Positions 1 through 7,986 of a stretch of 26,719 nt of DNA are shown here, piece after piece. Position 1 is the stretch's first letter. Every line of letters starts with the position of its first letter. The stretch comes from JBBCJT01 sp037190665 (lineage in GTDB: Bacteria; Pseudomonadota; Alphaproteobacteria; Acetobacterales; Acetobacteraceae): positions 1-26,719 of the forward strand of contig JBBCJT010000142.1 in the NCBI GenBank assembly GCA_037190665.1, written 5' to 3'. Position numbers and translations under genes: made by a program. The notes beneath the pieces were generated by a model, which was not told the DNA's origin, ran no database searches, and worked only from the letters and a program-made list of their open reading frames with translations.

Positions 1-10
1 GCCGCGCGGC

Positions 11-721
11 TCAGATCTCCAGCCGGCCCGCCTTCGCCGCCTCGTAGCGTTCGGCAACCTTCGCCCAGTCCACCACGTTCCACCACGCCGCCAGGTAATC
101 CGCGCGGCGGTTCTGGTATTTCAGGTAGTAGGCGTGCTCCCATACATCATTGCCGAACAGCACGCCGGTGCCCTCCATCAAGGGCGTGTCCTGGTTGGGC
201 CGGGCGGTGAGCGCGAGCTTGCCGTCGCGCGCCGCGGTCACGAACACCCAGCCCGATCCGAACACGCCCGCGCCCGCGCGGTTGAACTGCTGCTTCAGCT
301 CGTCCAGCGACTGGAAGTCGCGCGCGATCGCCTCGGCCAGGGCCCCCGCGGGCGCGCCGCCCTTTCCGCCCATCACCTCCCAGAACATCGTGTGGTTGGC
401 GTGGCCGCCGGCGTTGTTGCGGATGGTGGTGCGCAGCGCGTCCGGCATCTCCGACAGCCGCGACAGGATCTGCGGCAGCGTCATCTGCGTCAGCGCCGTG
501 TGCGATGCCGCCGCCGTGTTCAGGTTCGCCACGTAGGCCGCGTGATGCCGGCCGTGATGGATCTCCATCGTCTGCGCGTCGATATGCGGCTCGTTGGCGT
601 TGGGTGCATAGGGCAGCGGCGGCAGGCTGAACGGGCCGGTGGGCTGCGCCCACACGTCCCGCGCGAAGGCAAGTCCAGCCGCGCCGAGGGCCAGCGCACT
701 GCGACGGCTCAGCATCAACAT
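11..721 (-). CDS. Superoxide dismutase (Fe/Mn family, Mn-type), exported
   Basis: This 236-residue protein converts superoxide to peroxide and oxygen. It begins with a twin-arginine-like leader (SRRSALALGAAGLAFA, ending near residue 25), so it probably acts in the periplasm. The four expected metal ligands are visible: His55 in EIHHGRHH, His110 in NHTMFW, and Asp192 and His196 in DVWEHAYY. The NNAGGHANH segment and the Gln in PNQDTPLM are typical of Mn-dependent rather than Fe-dependent enzymes. The ATG at 721 was chosen because a GAAGGAA ribosome site lies just upstream; ATG at 715 is an alternative. It is divergent from the RidA gene, with 63 bases between the starts. Family assignment is sure; the metal is inferred. 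Confidence 0.95.
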   Translation of the reverse strand: MLMLSRRSALALGAAGLAFARDVWAQPTGPFSLPPLPYAPNANEPHIDAQTMEIHHGRHHAAYVANLNTAAASHTALTQMTLPQILSRLSEMPDALRTTIRNNAGGHANHTMFWEVMGGKGGAPAGALAEAIARDFQSLDELKQQFNRAGAGVFGSGWVFVTAARDGKLALTARPNQDTPLMEGTGVLFGNDVWEHAYYLKYQNRRADYLAAWWNVVDWAKVAERYEAAKAGRLEI

Positions 722-784
722 GGTCGTTCCTTCCCGATGGTCCGTAGAACGTGGCACCGTCCGGCCGCCTTGCAAGGAGCGGTC

Positions 785-1144
785 ATGACGCCTGACATCC
801 TCCGCCTGCCCGGCAGCGCCGCCGGACGATCCCGCGCCGTGATCCACGGCGGCTTCGCCTGGACGGTCGCGACCGCCCGCGACAAGAGCCGCGACCTCGC
901 CGGCCAGACGGCGGACGCGCTGGAACAGGTCTCGGCCACGCTCGCCGAGTGCGGCACCAGCCCGTCCCGGCTGCTGACCGCGACCATCTACCTGGCCGAC
1001 ATCGCACGGAAGGAGGAGATGGACCGCGTCTGGCGCGCATGGATCCCGGCCGATGGCTGGCCGCAGCGGGCCTGCGTGCAGGCCGCGCTCGCCCCCGGCG
1101 ATCTGGTCGAGATCGTGGTCATGGCCGCGCTGCCGCCGCGCTGA
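785..1144 (+). CDS. RidA/YjgF family enamine/imine deaminase
   Basis: A 119-residue RidA (YjgF/YER057c/UK114) protein. The family hydrolyses reactive enamine or imine intermediates released by PLP enzymes. The catalytic Arg is in RACVQAALAPGDLVEI (Arg95), with the conserved Glu at 109, so an active deaminase is likely. The N-terminal half (GGFAWTVATARD, then the long helix GQTADALEQVSATLAECG) fits the trimeric chorismate-mutase-like fold. The start has a clear AAGGAG site at 774-779. It ends 7 bases before the opgH start, so the two may be co-transcribed, although no functional link between them is evident. Confidence 0.93.
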   Translation: MTPDILRLPGSAAGRSRAVIHGGFAWTVATARDKSRDLAGQTADALEQVSATLAECGTSPSRLLTATIYLADIARKEEMDRVWRAWIPADGWPQRACVQAALAPGDLVEIVVMAALPPR

Positions 1145-1151
1145 ACGGGGC

Positions 1152-2807
1152 GTGATCTTCCGCCGCATCGCCTTCTTCGCGCTCGTCCTCGCGGTGGCCG
1201 CCGGGCTCACCGCGCTGCTCGCCGCCGTGCTGGGCGCGGGCGGATGGACGGCGGCCGAGGTGCTGATCCTGATCGCCTTCCTCGGCACCGCGCCCTGGAC
1301 CGGGCTGTGCGCCGCCAACGCGCTGGCGGGCTTCGCGATCCTGATGGGCGCGCGCAATCCCGCCCGTGCGGTCTTCCCGGCGTGGCGGGACGAGGGGCCG
1401 GTCACGCTGCACACCGCCATCGCGGTGACCGTGCGCAACGAGGACATGGGCGCGGTGCTGCCGCCGCTGCGCGCGCTGCTCGACGGGCTGGACGCCGCCG
1501 GGCACGGCGACGCCTTCGCGCTGTACCTGCTCTCCGATACGCAGCAGCCCGAGGCCGTGGCGGCGGAGGACGCCGCCATCGCCGCCTTCCGTGCCGCCGA
1601 TCGCGATCCCGCGCGCATCCACCACCGCCGTCGCCTGGCCAACACCGGCTTCAAGGCCGGCAACGTCATGGAGTTCCTCGACAGCGGTGCGGACGGGCAC
1701 GCGCTGATGCTGATGCTGGACGCGGATTCGGCCATGTCGGCCGAAGCAGTGCTGCGCCTCGTCCGCGCCATGCAGGCGGACCCGCAGCTTGGCATCGTGC
1801 AGCAGCTCATCGTCGGCCGGCCCGCCAGTTCGGCGTTTCCGCGGCTGTTCCAGTTCGGCATGCGCGCCGGCATGCGGAGCTGGGCCACCGGGCAGGCGTG
1901 GTGGCAGGGCGATGACGGGCCGTACTGGGGCCACAACGCGATCATCCGCATCGCCCCGTTCCGCGAGCACTGCCGGCTGGAGACGCTGCCCGACGGCAGC
2001 GCCATTCTCAGCCACGACCAGGTGGAGGCGGTGCGCATGCGCGCCGCCGGCTGGAAGGTGCGCGCCCTGCCGGAGGAGGCGGGCAGCATGGAGGGCAACC
2101 CGCCCGCGATGCCGGAATTCCTCCGCCGCGACCTGCGCTGGCTGGAGGGCAACCTGCAGTACCGGCACCTGCTGATGCTGCCGGGCATCCGGTTGATGGG
2201 GCGCTGGCAGCTCGTGCAGGCGATCCTGCTGTTCGCGGGCGCGCCGCTCTACGTCGCGATGCTGGCGCTGGCCGCGCTGAACGGCGCGACCGGCGGGGCG
2301 GAGGCGTTCCCGCGCTGCACGGCGCTGGCGCTGACGCTCGCGTGGCTGGCCGCGCTCTATGCGCCCAAGCTGCTGGGCTATGCGGAGGTGCTGCTGAAGC
2401 CGGCGCTGGCCGCGCGCTATGGCGGGCGGGCGCTGTTCGTCAGGGGTGCGGCGGCGGAATTCGCCTTCACCCTGCTGCTCGACCCGATCTCCGCGTTCAA
2501 CAAGGCGCTGTTCATGGCCGGCCTGCCCTTCGGCGCGCGGATGGGCTGGGCGCCGCAGAACCGCGCCGACCGCGGCGTGGGCTGGGGGGAGGCGGCGCGG
2601 ATGCTGTGGCCGCACACGCTGTTCGGCGTTCTCGTCTTCGCGGGTTTCGCGGCGACGTCGTGGCTCGCGGTGCTGTGGGCGCTGCCGCTCGCGGGCGGGC
2701 TGCTGGTCGCGATCCCGCTCTGCGTGGCGAGCTCCGCGCCCGCGGTTTCCGCGTGGTTCAGGACGCGGCGGATCGCGGCGACGCCGGAGGAGATCGCCGG
2801 CGGCTGA
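1152..2807 (+). CDS. opgH: Glucans biosynthesis glucosyltransferase H (short form)
   Basis: An inner-membrane GT2 glycosyltransferase that builds the beta-glucan backbone of osmoregulated periplasmic glucans from UDP-glucose. The 551-residue protein starts with two membrane helices. The cytoplasmic GT domain follows: TVRNED, the DxD segment LMLDADSAMS, the family signature GDDGPYWGHNAIIR, LSHDQVEAVRM, and the RW motif in DLRWLEGNLQY. Several C-terminal membrane helices come next. It lacks the long N-terminal extension of the E. coli protein (about 850 residues). The likely start is GTG at 1152, since no ATG precedes the first helix in a suitable place. No opgG lies beside it. Its last 17 codons, ending RIAATPEEIAGG, fall inside the tandem repeat at 2756-3241, so this tail may not be ancestral. 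Confidence 0.93.
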   Translation: MIFRRIAFFALVLAVAAGLTALLAAVLGAGGWTAAEVLILIAFLGTAPWTGLCAANALAGFAILMGARNPARAVFPAWRDEGPVTLHTAIAVTVRNEDMGAVLPPLRALLDGLDAAGHGDAFALYLLSDTQQPEAVAAEDAAIAAFRAADRDPARIHHRRRLANTGFKAGNVMEFLDSGADGHALMLMLDADSAMSAEAVLRLVRAMQADPQLGIVQQLIVGRPASSAFPRLFQFGMRAGMRSWATGQAWWQGDDGPYWGHNAIIRIAPFREHCRLETLPDGSAILSHDQVEAVRMRAAGWKVRALPEEAGSMEGNPPAMPEFLRRDLRWLEGNLQYRHLLMLPGIRLMGRWQLVQAILLFAGAPLYVAMLALAALNGATGGAEAFPRCTALALTLAWLAALYAPKLLGYAEVLLKPALAARYGGRALFVRGAAAEFAFTLLLDPISAFNKALFMAGLPFGARMGWAPQNRADRGVGWGEAARMLWPHTLFGVLVFAGFAATSWLAVLWALPLAGGLLVAIPLCVASSAPAVSAWFRTRRIAATPEEIAGG

Positions 2808-3241
2808 GGGCGATGTTCGCCGCCATGGTGGCGGCTGCGCCCGTGGCGAAGATCGGCGCATGTGTATCGGGCAGGGGCTGCAGTGTCGGGAAGGCCATCA
2901 CGCCCATCGCCTCCGCGCGGTTCAGGGCACGGCGCACCGCGGCGAAGTTGGAGTCCGCCGGCCGATCCGCCGTCACGCGGCGACCAGCGCGGCAGCGCCG
3001 ATGGTGAAGATCGGCACGTGCAGGCGGAGCGCGGGATGCGGCGACGAGAGGGCCATCGCGTCCACTGCCCCCGCCCGGTTCAGGGCGCGGGGGGTCGCGG
3101 CGACGTCGGAGGAGATCGCCGGCGGCTGAGGGCGATATCCACCGCCACGGCGGCCGCCAGCGCGGCGGCGCCGATGGCGAAGATCGGCGCATGCGTCCCG
3201 AGCGCCGCGTACAGCGCCGAGAACGCCATCGCGGCTCCGGC
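2756..3241. repeat. Three-unit degenerate tandem repeat, about 160 bp per unit
   Basis: Three related units lie head to tail at about 2756-2919, 2920-3077 and 3078-3241. Landmarks recur in the same order. GTTCAGG occurs at 2756, 2920 and 3078. AGATCGGC occurs at 2850, 3008 and 3181. GCCATC lies about 45 bases after AGATCGGC each time. The stretch GGAGGAGATCGCCGGCGGCT occurs in units 1 and 3 but is decayed in unit 2. Unit 3 is the live 3' end of the leftward MFS gene, and the opgH stop lies in unit 1. Repeat structure was read by eye; percent identity was not computed. Confidence 0.82.
2808..3077 (-). pseudogene. Two decayed copies of the MFS transporter C-terminus
   Basis: This gap between opgH and the MFS gene holds no intact gene. 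On the minus strand it encodes two broken echoes of the MFS tail. The live protein has GQAGAAMAF, then THAPIFAIGAAALAA, then IALSRRRSPPTSPR. The nearer copy reads NRAGAVDAMAL, then LHVPIFTIGAAALVAA and a stop. The farther copy reads NRAEAMGVMAF, then THAPIFATGAAATMAA, then IALSRRRSPPASPR. Neither has a start or the rest of the transporter. They look like remnants of local tandem duplication. Confidence 0.75.
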
Positions 3242-4285
3242 CTGACCAATGGAGAAACCGATCGTCGCCGCCGCCCACGCGCCCGTGCCCCCGCCCAGCG
3301 CGTAGAGCCGGCCGAGCACGAGCGGTGCGACGCCCGGCACGAACGCCCCCACCGCAACGGCCGAGACCGTGATCGGCAGCATCGCGCCGGTGACGGCGGG
3401 CACCGCGATCAGCACCGCCTCGGCCGCGAACACGCTCCGCATCGCCGCGACGGGGCCGATCCGGTCCACCAGCCAGCCCGCCGCCATCGGCCCGCACAGC
3501 GCGCCCAGCCCGAACAGCGCCCAGAGCAGCGCGCCCTCCGTCACGCCACGGCCGAGGCCGCGCGCCACGTGGTCGATCAGGAACACCATGTGCGGCACCA
3601 GCGCGATGGCGGAGAGCGCGTAGGCGAGATGCACCGGCAGGAAGGCGGGTGCCGCCTGCGGCCGGGGCGGGGCGGCGACCGGCCGCGCCGGCCAGCCCCG
3701 CCACGACGCCGCCGCCAGCAGCGCGCAGGCCGCGGCGAGCGCGAGCCAGGTCGCGACCAGCCCGTGCGACAGCAGCCAGGGCAGGGCGAAGCCGGACAGC
3801 GCGATCCCCAGCCCGACGCCAGTGAACACCACCCCGCTCGCCCGTCCGCGCCGCTCCGGCGGGATCGCGGCGAGTGCGGCGGTCGGGCCGACCACCATCA
3901 GCGCGCCGCCCGCCACCCCCGCGCCGAAGCGCCACAGCTCCAGCCAGGCAAGGCCGAGCGGGGCCGCGGAGGCGGCGAGGCTCACGACCGTCAGCACCAT
4001 CATCCCCCGCAGCCACGGCCGCAGGTCGGGCCGCCGCGCGATCGCCGGGCCAAGCAGCGCGCCCGCAAGATAGCCGACAAGGTTCGCCGCCCCCGCCCAG
4101 CCGGCGCCGGCCGGGGACACCCATCCGGCCTCGACCAGTGCTGGCATCAGCGGCGTGTAGGCGAAGCGGGCGAAGCCGATCCCGGCCAGCACGCAGGCGA
4201 AGGCGGCGAAGGTGGCGGCAGCGGGGGAGGGCGTGCGCACATCCCCCCATGACACGCGCCCGCCGATGGCGCACGAGTGCGCCAT
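3080..4285 (-). CDS. YbfB/YjiJ-family MFS transporter
   Basis: A 401-residue integral membrane protein of the major facilitator superfamily with about twelve hydrophobic segments. The N-terminal signature GIGFARFAYTPLMPALVEAG, followed by AANLVGYLAGALLGP, is typical of the YbfB/YjiJ branch, whose substrates are mostly unknown. The ATG at 4285 has an AGGA site eight bases upstream; GTG at 4255 is an alternative. The start is back to back with the DUF423 gene, inside a 20-bp palindrome. The C-terminal tail IALSRRRSPPTSPRPPAP is basic and proline-rich, and is repeated in decayed form downstream. Substrate unknown. Confidence 0.9.
   Translation of the reverse strand: MAHSCAIGGRVSWGDVRTPSPAAATFAAFACVLAGIGFARFAYTPLMPALVEAGWVSPAGAGWAGAANLVGYLAGALLGPAIARRPDLRPWLRGMMVLTVVSLAASAAPLGLAWLELWRFGAGVAGGALMVVGPTAALAAIPPERRGRASGVVFTGVGLGIALSGFALPWLLSHGLVATWLALAAACALLAAASWRGWPARPVAAPPRPQAAPAFLPVHLAYALSAIALVPHMVFLIDHVARGLGRGVTEGALLWALFGLGALCGPMAAGWLVDRIGPVAAMRSVFAAEAVLIAVPAVTGAMLPITVSAVAVGAFVPGVAPLVLGRLYALGGGTGAWAAATIGFSIGQAGAAMAFSALYAALGTHAPIFAIGAAALAAAVAVDIALSRRRSPPTSPRPPAP
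4266..4285. promoter_or_regulatory. Perfect 9-bp-arm palindrome across divergent starts
   Basis: ATGGCGCAC and its exact complement GTGCGCCAT flank a 2-base centre. The element contains the MFS start codon (minus strand, 4285) and touches the DUF423 start (plus strand, 4284). Because of the symmetry both strands offer an ATG followed by GCGCAC. It could be an operator controlling both genes. Function is inferred. Confidence 0.5.
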
Positions 4286-4649
4286 GCAACGCATCCTGAT
4301 CGGTTTCGCGGGCCTGTTCGGCGCGGTGTCCGTCGCCCTCGCCGCCGCCGCGGCGCACGGGCTGTCCGGTCGCCTCGACCCCGGCGCGCTCGCGCAGTTG
4401 CGCAACGCTGTGCAGATCAACGCGTGGCACGCCCTCGCCCTGCTCGGCATCGCAGCCTGGCTGCCGCGCGGGGGCGTGCTGGCGGAGACCGCGGGCGGGC
4501 TGATCGTCGCCGGCACGCTCGCCTTCTGCGGCGCGGTCTACCTGCTCGCGCTGGCCGAAATCCGCCTGCCCTATGTCGCGCCGATCGGCGGCACGGTGCT
4601 GATCGCCGGCTGGCTGGCGCTCGCCGCCTCCGCCTTCGCGCGCGGATGA
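4284..4649 (+). CDS. DUF423 family small membrane protein
   Basis: A 121-residue protein of the DUF423 family: small inner-membrane proteins of unknown role with four helices. Visible features are the opening RILIGFAGLFGAVSVALAAAAAHGL, the conserved AVQINAWHALALLGIA segment with its helix-embedded His, and two more hydrophobic stretches ending ILLA-like (AGWLALAASAFARG). ATG at 4284 gives the usual family length; ATG at 4266 would add six residues, and neither start has a good ribosome site. Its stop overlaps the next start (ATGA), indicating translational coupling to the methyltransferase. Confidence 0.88.
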   Translation: MQRILIGFAGLFGAVSVALAAAAAHGLSGRLDPGALAQLRNAVQINAWHALALLGIAAWLPRGGVLAETAGGLIVAGTLAFCGAVYLLALAEIRLPYVAPIGGTVLIAGWLALAASAFARG

Positions 4650-5578
4650 CCGACGCGCCGGCGGGGCCGTTCGGCGCAGCCTATCTGGCGGCCGAGGATT
4701 TCGCCCCGCAGCTCGAGGCCGAGCTGGCTCGCGCCGGCATCGCCGTGGCGCACTGGCACGGACGGCTGGCGCTGACGCGCGACGCGCCGGTCGAATCCCG
4801 CTGGGCGCTGGATGTCTGGACGCAGCCGGTGGAGGTCGCCGCCGCCTCGGTCGGTGCGGCGGCCACGGCGCTGCGCGGCGTGCAGCGCAACTGGGCGCTG
4901 TACACGGCCGGGCATCACCGCCGCGCGGCGCTGATCGCGGAGAGGCTGCCGCCGGTGAAGGCCGCGCCGCTGGTCTTTCCGGCCCCCGCGCCGGCCTCCC
5001 ATCTCGGCGGCTGGACGCTGCTCGCGCCGGACCGGCTGCTGTTCAGCGCGGCCAAGACCTCGCCCTTCGTCAACGGCGCGATCGCTTTCGTGGAGGACCG
5101 CGAAGGCCCGCCCTCGCGCGCCTATCTGAAACTGTGGGAGGCGTTGACGCGGATGGGCATCCGGCCGGGGCCGGGCGAGAGCTGCATCGACCTCGGCGCC
5201 GCGCCGGGCGGCTGGACGTGGGTGCTGGCGCACCTCGGCGCTGCCGTCGTCGCGGTGGACCGCGCGCCGCTCGATCCGCGCGTCGCCGCCATGCCGGGCG
5301 TGACGGCGCGCATCGGTTCCGCCTTCGCCATGCCTGTCGAGCCCGTGGACTGGATGGTGTGCGACGTGATCGCCTATCCGGACCGGCTGCTGCGGCTGGT
5401 CGAGGCGTGGTCCGCACCGGGCGGGGCGCGGCACATCGTCGCGACGCTGAAGTTCCAGGGCGAGACGGATTTCGCCGCTGCAGAGGCGCTGGCCGCGCGA
5501 CCCGGCGCGCTGGTACGGCACCTGTTCCACAACAAGCACGAGATGACGCTGATGTGGACGCGGCCGGCGGGTCAGTAG
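4646..5578 (+). CDS. RlmM-like (FtsJ/RrmJ fold) SAM-dependent RNA methyltransferase
   Basis: A 310-residue protein resembling RlmM, which 2'-O-methylates 23S rRNA. The N-terminal half (about 1-150) matches the THUMP-like RNA-binding part. The C-terminal half has the SAM-binding loop DLGAAPGGWTWVL. The K-D-K-E catalytic set can be proposed: Lys in SRAYLKLWEAL, Asp in DWMVCDV, Lys in IVATLKFQ and Glu in HNKHEMTLM. It is shorter than the E. coli enzyme (366 residues). It overlaps DUF423 by 4 bp and converges on the next gene with a 7-bp overlap of stop ends (5572-5578). The RNA target is inferred from family only. Confidence 0.85.
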   Translation: MTDAPAGPFGAAYLAAEDFAPQLEAELARAGIAVAHWHGRLALTRDAPVESRWALDVWTQPVEVAAASVGAAATALRGVQRNWALYTAGHHRRAALIAERLPPVKAAPLVFPAPAPASHLGGWTLLAPDRLLFSAAKTSPFVNGAIAFVEDREGPPSRAYLKLWEALTRMGIRPGPGESCIDLGAAPGGWTWVLAHLGAAVVAVDRAPLDPRVAAMPGVTARIGSAFAMPVEPVDWMVCDVIAYPDRLLRLVEAWSAPGGARHIVATLKFQGETDFAAAEALAARPGALVRHLFHNKHEMTLMWTRPAGQ

Positions 5579-6738
5579 GATTTCGGCAGGCCGAGCGCCT
5601 TCTCCGCCACGTGGCACAGGATCAGTTGCGGGCTGACCGGCGCGATGCGCGGGATCAGCGATTCCCGCAGCAGCCGCTCCACGTGATATTCCTTGGCGTA
5701 ACCCATCCCGCCCAGCGTCGCGACCGCCGTCTGGCAGGCCTGGAACGCCGCCTCCGCCGCGAGGTACTTGGCCGCGTTCGCCTCGATCCCGCAGGGCGCG
5801 CCGGAATCGTAGAGCGTCGCCGCGTTGAAGACCATCAGCCTTGCCGCTTCGAGCTGCATCCACGCATGCGCGAGCGGATGCTGGATGCCCTGGTTCATGC
5901 CGATCGGCCGTCCGAAGACCACGCGCTCGCCCGCGTAGCGCACCGCGCGCCGGATCGCGGAATGGCCGATGCCGATCGCTTCCGCCGCGATCAGGATGCG
6001 TTCCGGATTGAGCCCGTGCAGCAGGTATGAAAAGCCGCTTCCCTCGTCGCCGATGCGGTCTTCCGCGCTGACCTCCAGCCCGTCGATGAACAGCATGTTC
6101 GAGTCGACCGCCTTGCGGCCCATCTTCTCGATCTCGCGCACCTCGACACGGGACCGGTCGAGATCCGTGTAGAACAGGCTGAGGCCGTCGGTCGGCTTCG
6201 CCACCTGCTCCAGCGGCGTGGTGCGCGCGATGATGAGCATCTTGTTCGCCACCTGCGCGGTGGAGATCCAGATCTTCCGGCCGCTGAGCACGTAGTGGTC
6301 GCCCCGGCGCACCGCCCGCGTCGACAGCCGTGTCGTGTCCAGCCCGGCATCGGGTTCGGTCACGGCGAAGCACGCCTTGTCCTGGCCGGCGATCAGCGGC
6401 GGCAGGAAGCGGCGCTTCTGCTCCTCGGTGCCGAACACCTGCACCGGGTTCAGGCCGAAGATGTTCATGTGGATCGCGGACGCGCCGGACAGGCCGGCAC
6501 CCGATGCCGCGACCGTCTGCATCATCACCGCCGCCTCGGTGATCCCGAGGCCCGCTCCGCCGAAATCCGGCGACATGGCGATCCCGAGCCAGCCGGCCTC
6601 GGCGAAGGCCTGGTGGAAGTCGGCGGGGAAGCCGCCGTGGCGGTCCTTCTCCAGCCAGTATTCGTCGTCGAAGCGTTCGCAGATGCGTTCGACGGACGCG
6701 CGGATCGCGCGCTGGTCGTCCGACAGGCTAAAATCCAC
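5572..6738 (-). CDS. Acyl-CoA dehydrogenase (catalytic Glu in the IVD-like position)
   Basis: A 388-residue flavoprotein of the acyl-CoA dehydrogenase family, predicted to oxidise an acyl-CoA to the 2-enoyl-CoA and pass electrons to ETF. Seen are the FAD/substrate segment CFAVTEPDAGLDTTR, IWISTAQ, and FGRPIG with its FAD-contacting Arg. The common C-terminal IYEGT motif is absent; the region reads IPRIAPVSPQLI. Glu246 in HGLNPERILIA sits where isovaleryl-CoA and long-chain dehydrogenases carry their base, so the enzyme is probably active. The start is GTG at 6738 with GGGAG seven bases upstream. The next dehydrogenase gene ends 34 bases upstream, so the two form a leftward pair. Confidence 0.9.
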   Translation of the reverse strand: MDFSLSDDQRAIRASVERICERFDDEYWLEKDRHGGFPADFHQAFAEAGWLGIAMSPDFGGAGLGITEAAVMMQTVAASGAGLSGASAIHMNIFGLNPVQVFGTEEQKRRFLPPLIAGQDKACFAVTEPDAGLDTTRLSTRAVRRGDHYVLSGRKIWISTAQVANKMLIIARTTPLEQVAKPTDGLSLFYTDLDRSRVEVREIEKMGRKAVDSNMLFIDGLEVSAEDRIGDEGSGFSYLLHGLNPERILIAAEAIGIGHSAIRRAVRYAGERVVFGRPIGMNQGIQHPLAHAWMQLEAARLMVFNAATLYDSGAPCGIEANAAKYLAAEAAFQACQTAVATLGGMGYAKEYHVERLLRESLIPRIAPVSPQLILCHVAEKALGLPKSY

Positions 6739-6772
6739 GTGCCATCTCCCAATAGGACCCTTCCGGGCAGTG

Positions 6773-7963
6773 TCAGGCGGCGGCTTCCCGAAGCAGTTCG
6801 CGCGCCACGATCAGCTTCTGCACTTCCGTCGCGCCCTCATAGATGCGCAGCGCGCGGATCTCACGATAGAGGCTTTCCACCACCTCGCCGACCTTCACGC
6901 CGCGCCCGCCGAACATCTGCAGCGCGCTGTCGATGACCTGATGCGCACCTTCGGTGGCGACCATCTTCGCCATCGCCGCTTCCCGCGTCGTCGGCAGGCC
7001 CTGCACGTCGCGCCGCCATGCCGCGCGATAGGTGAGCAGGGCGGCCGCATCGATCGTGGCGGCCATGTCGCCCAGCTTCGCCTGCGTGATCTGCAGATCG
7101 GCCAGCGTGCCGCCGAACATGCGCCGCGTGCGCGTATGGGCGACCGCCTCGTCCAGCGCGCGCCGCGCGAAGCCGAGCGCGGCACCGGCAACGGAGACCC
7201 GGAAGATGTCGAGCGTACGCATCGCGAGCTTGAACCCCTGCCCCGCCGCGCCGAGGCGCCGGTCGCCCGGAAGCCGCACCTCGTTGAAGCGCAGCGTGGC
7301 GAGCGGATGCGGCGCCATGACGTCGATCCGTTCCGCGATCTCGAATCCCGGATCGTCCGCATGGACGACGAAGGCGGAAATGCCGCGCGTACCCGGCGCT
7401 TCGCCCGTGCGGGCGAAGACCGTATAGACATCGGCGATCCCGCCGTTGGAAATCCAGGTCTTCTCGCCTGACAGCACATAGCCGTTGCCGTCCTGTCGGG
7501 CGGCGCAGCGCATGGCCGCCACATCGGACCCGGCGTCGGGTTCGGACAAGGCGAAGGCGGGGATCATCCGCCCGCGGGCGACCTCCGGCAGGATCCGGCC
7601 CTTCAGATCGTCGCTGCCCGCCAGCCCGATCGCCCCGCTGCCCAACCCCTGCATGATGAACGCGAAGTCCGCGAGGCCGCTGTGATAGGCGAGGCCTTCG
7701 CGCGCCAGCGCGATGTGGCGAGACTGGATCGACGACGGAAGGCCGCCATACGGCGCGGGCACGCAGGCACGCAGCAGGCCCGACTCGCCGAGCGCGACGA
7801 CGAGCCGCCTGCATGAGGCATCCACATCCCCGTGATCGATGGCGTCGATCGCGTCGGATTGCGTGAAGGCATCGACCTGCGCCGCGAATGCGCGGTGCTC
7901 TTCGTCGAAGAAGGGCCAAAGCAGGTGATCGCGCCCCGCCAGCGCGGCCGAAGATCGTTGCAA
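6773..7963 (-). CDS. Acyl-CoA dehydrogenase, TTG start
   Basis: A 396-residue acyl-CoA dehydrogenase. The usual landmarks are intact: FALSEPDAGSDVAAM, TWISNGG, RMFGGTLADLQITQAKLGDM, the QMFGGRGVK turn, and the catalytic Glu in LRIYEGATEVQKLI. No ATG lies near the expected N-terminus. The best start is TTG at 7963, six bases after a strong GGAGG, giving QRSSAALAGRDHLLWPFF. The gene is first in a leftward pair and divergent from the TetR-fusion gene, which is the obvious candidate regulator. Substrate unknown. Confidence 0.9.
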   Translation of the reverse strand: MQRSSAALAGRDHLLWPFFDEEHRAFAAQVDAFTQSDAIDAIDHGDVDASCRRLVVALGESGLLRACVPAPYGGLPSSIQSRHIALAREGLAYHSGLADFAFIMQGLGSGAIGLAGSDDLKGRILPEVARGRMIPAFALSEPDAGSDVAAMRCAARQDGNGYVLSGEKTWISNGGIADVYTVFARTGEAPGTRGISAFVVHADDPGFEIAERIDVMAPHPLATLRFNEVRLPGDRRLGAAGQGFKLAMRTLDIFRVSVAGAALGFARRALDEAVAHTRTRRMFGGTLADLQITQAKLGDMAATIDAAALLTYRAAWRRDVQGLPTTREAAMAKMVATEGAHQVIDSALQMFGGRGVKVGEVVESLYREIRALRIYEGATEVQKLIVARELLREAAA

Positions 7964-7967
7964 ACCA

Positions 7968-7974
7968 TTCCTCC
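7968..7974 (-). promoter_or_regulatory. Shine-Dalgarno GGAGGAA deciding a TTG start
   Basis: Read on the minus strand as GGAGGAATGGTTTG. The embedded ATG is out of frame and too close to the GGAGG, while the in-frame TTG has proper spacing. This site is the reason for choosing 7963 as the start. Confidence 0.7.
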
Positions 7975-7986
7975 GTCTTGCGCGAG

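Noticed and set aside
722..2188. Open frame extending the superoxide dismutase far upstream on the minus strand
   Set aside because: The extension is low-complexity and lies opposite RidA and opgH; the dismutase has its own ribosome site and leader at 721.
1119..2861. Long minus-strand open frame of 580 codons opposite opgH
   Set aside because: It is rich in Arg, Ala, Pro and Gly with no recognisable domain and lies exactly opposite a clear glycosyltransferase; a GC-rich shadow frame.
2808..3079. CRISPR-like or REP array between opgH and the MFS gene
   Set aside because: The repeats are long, diverged and match the neighbouring gene's own coding sequence; there is no short-repeat/spacer pattern.
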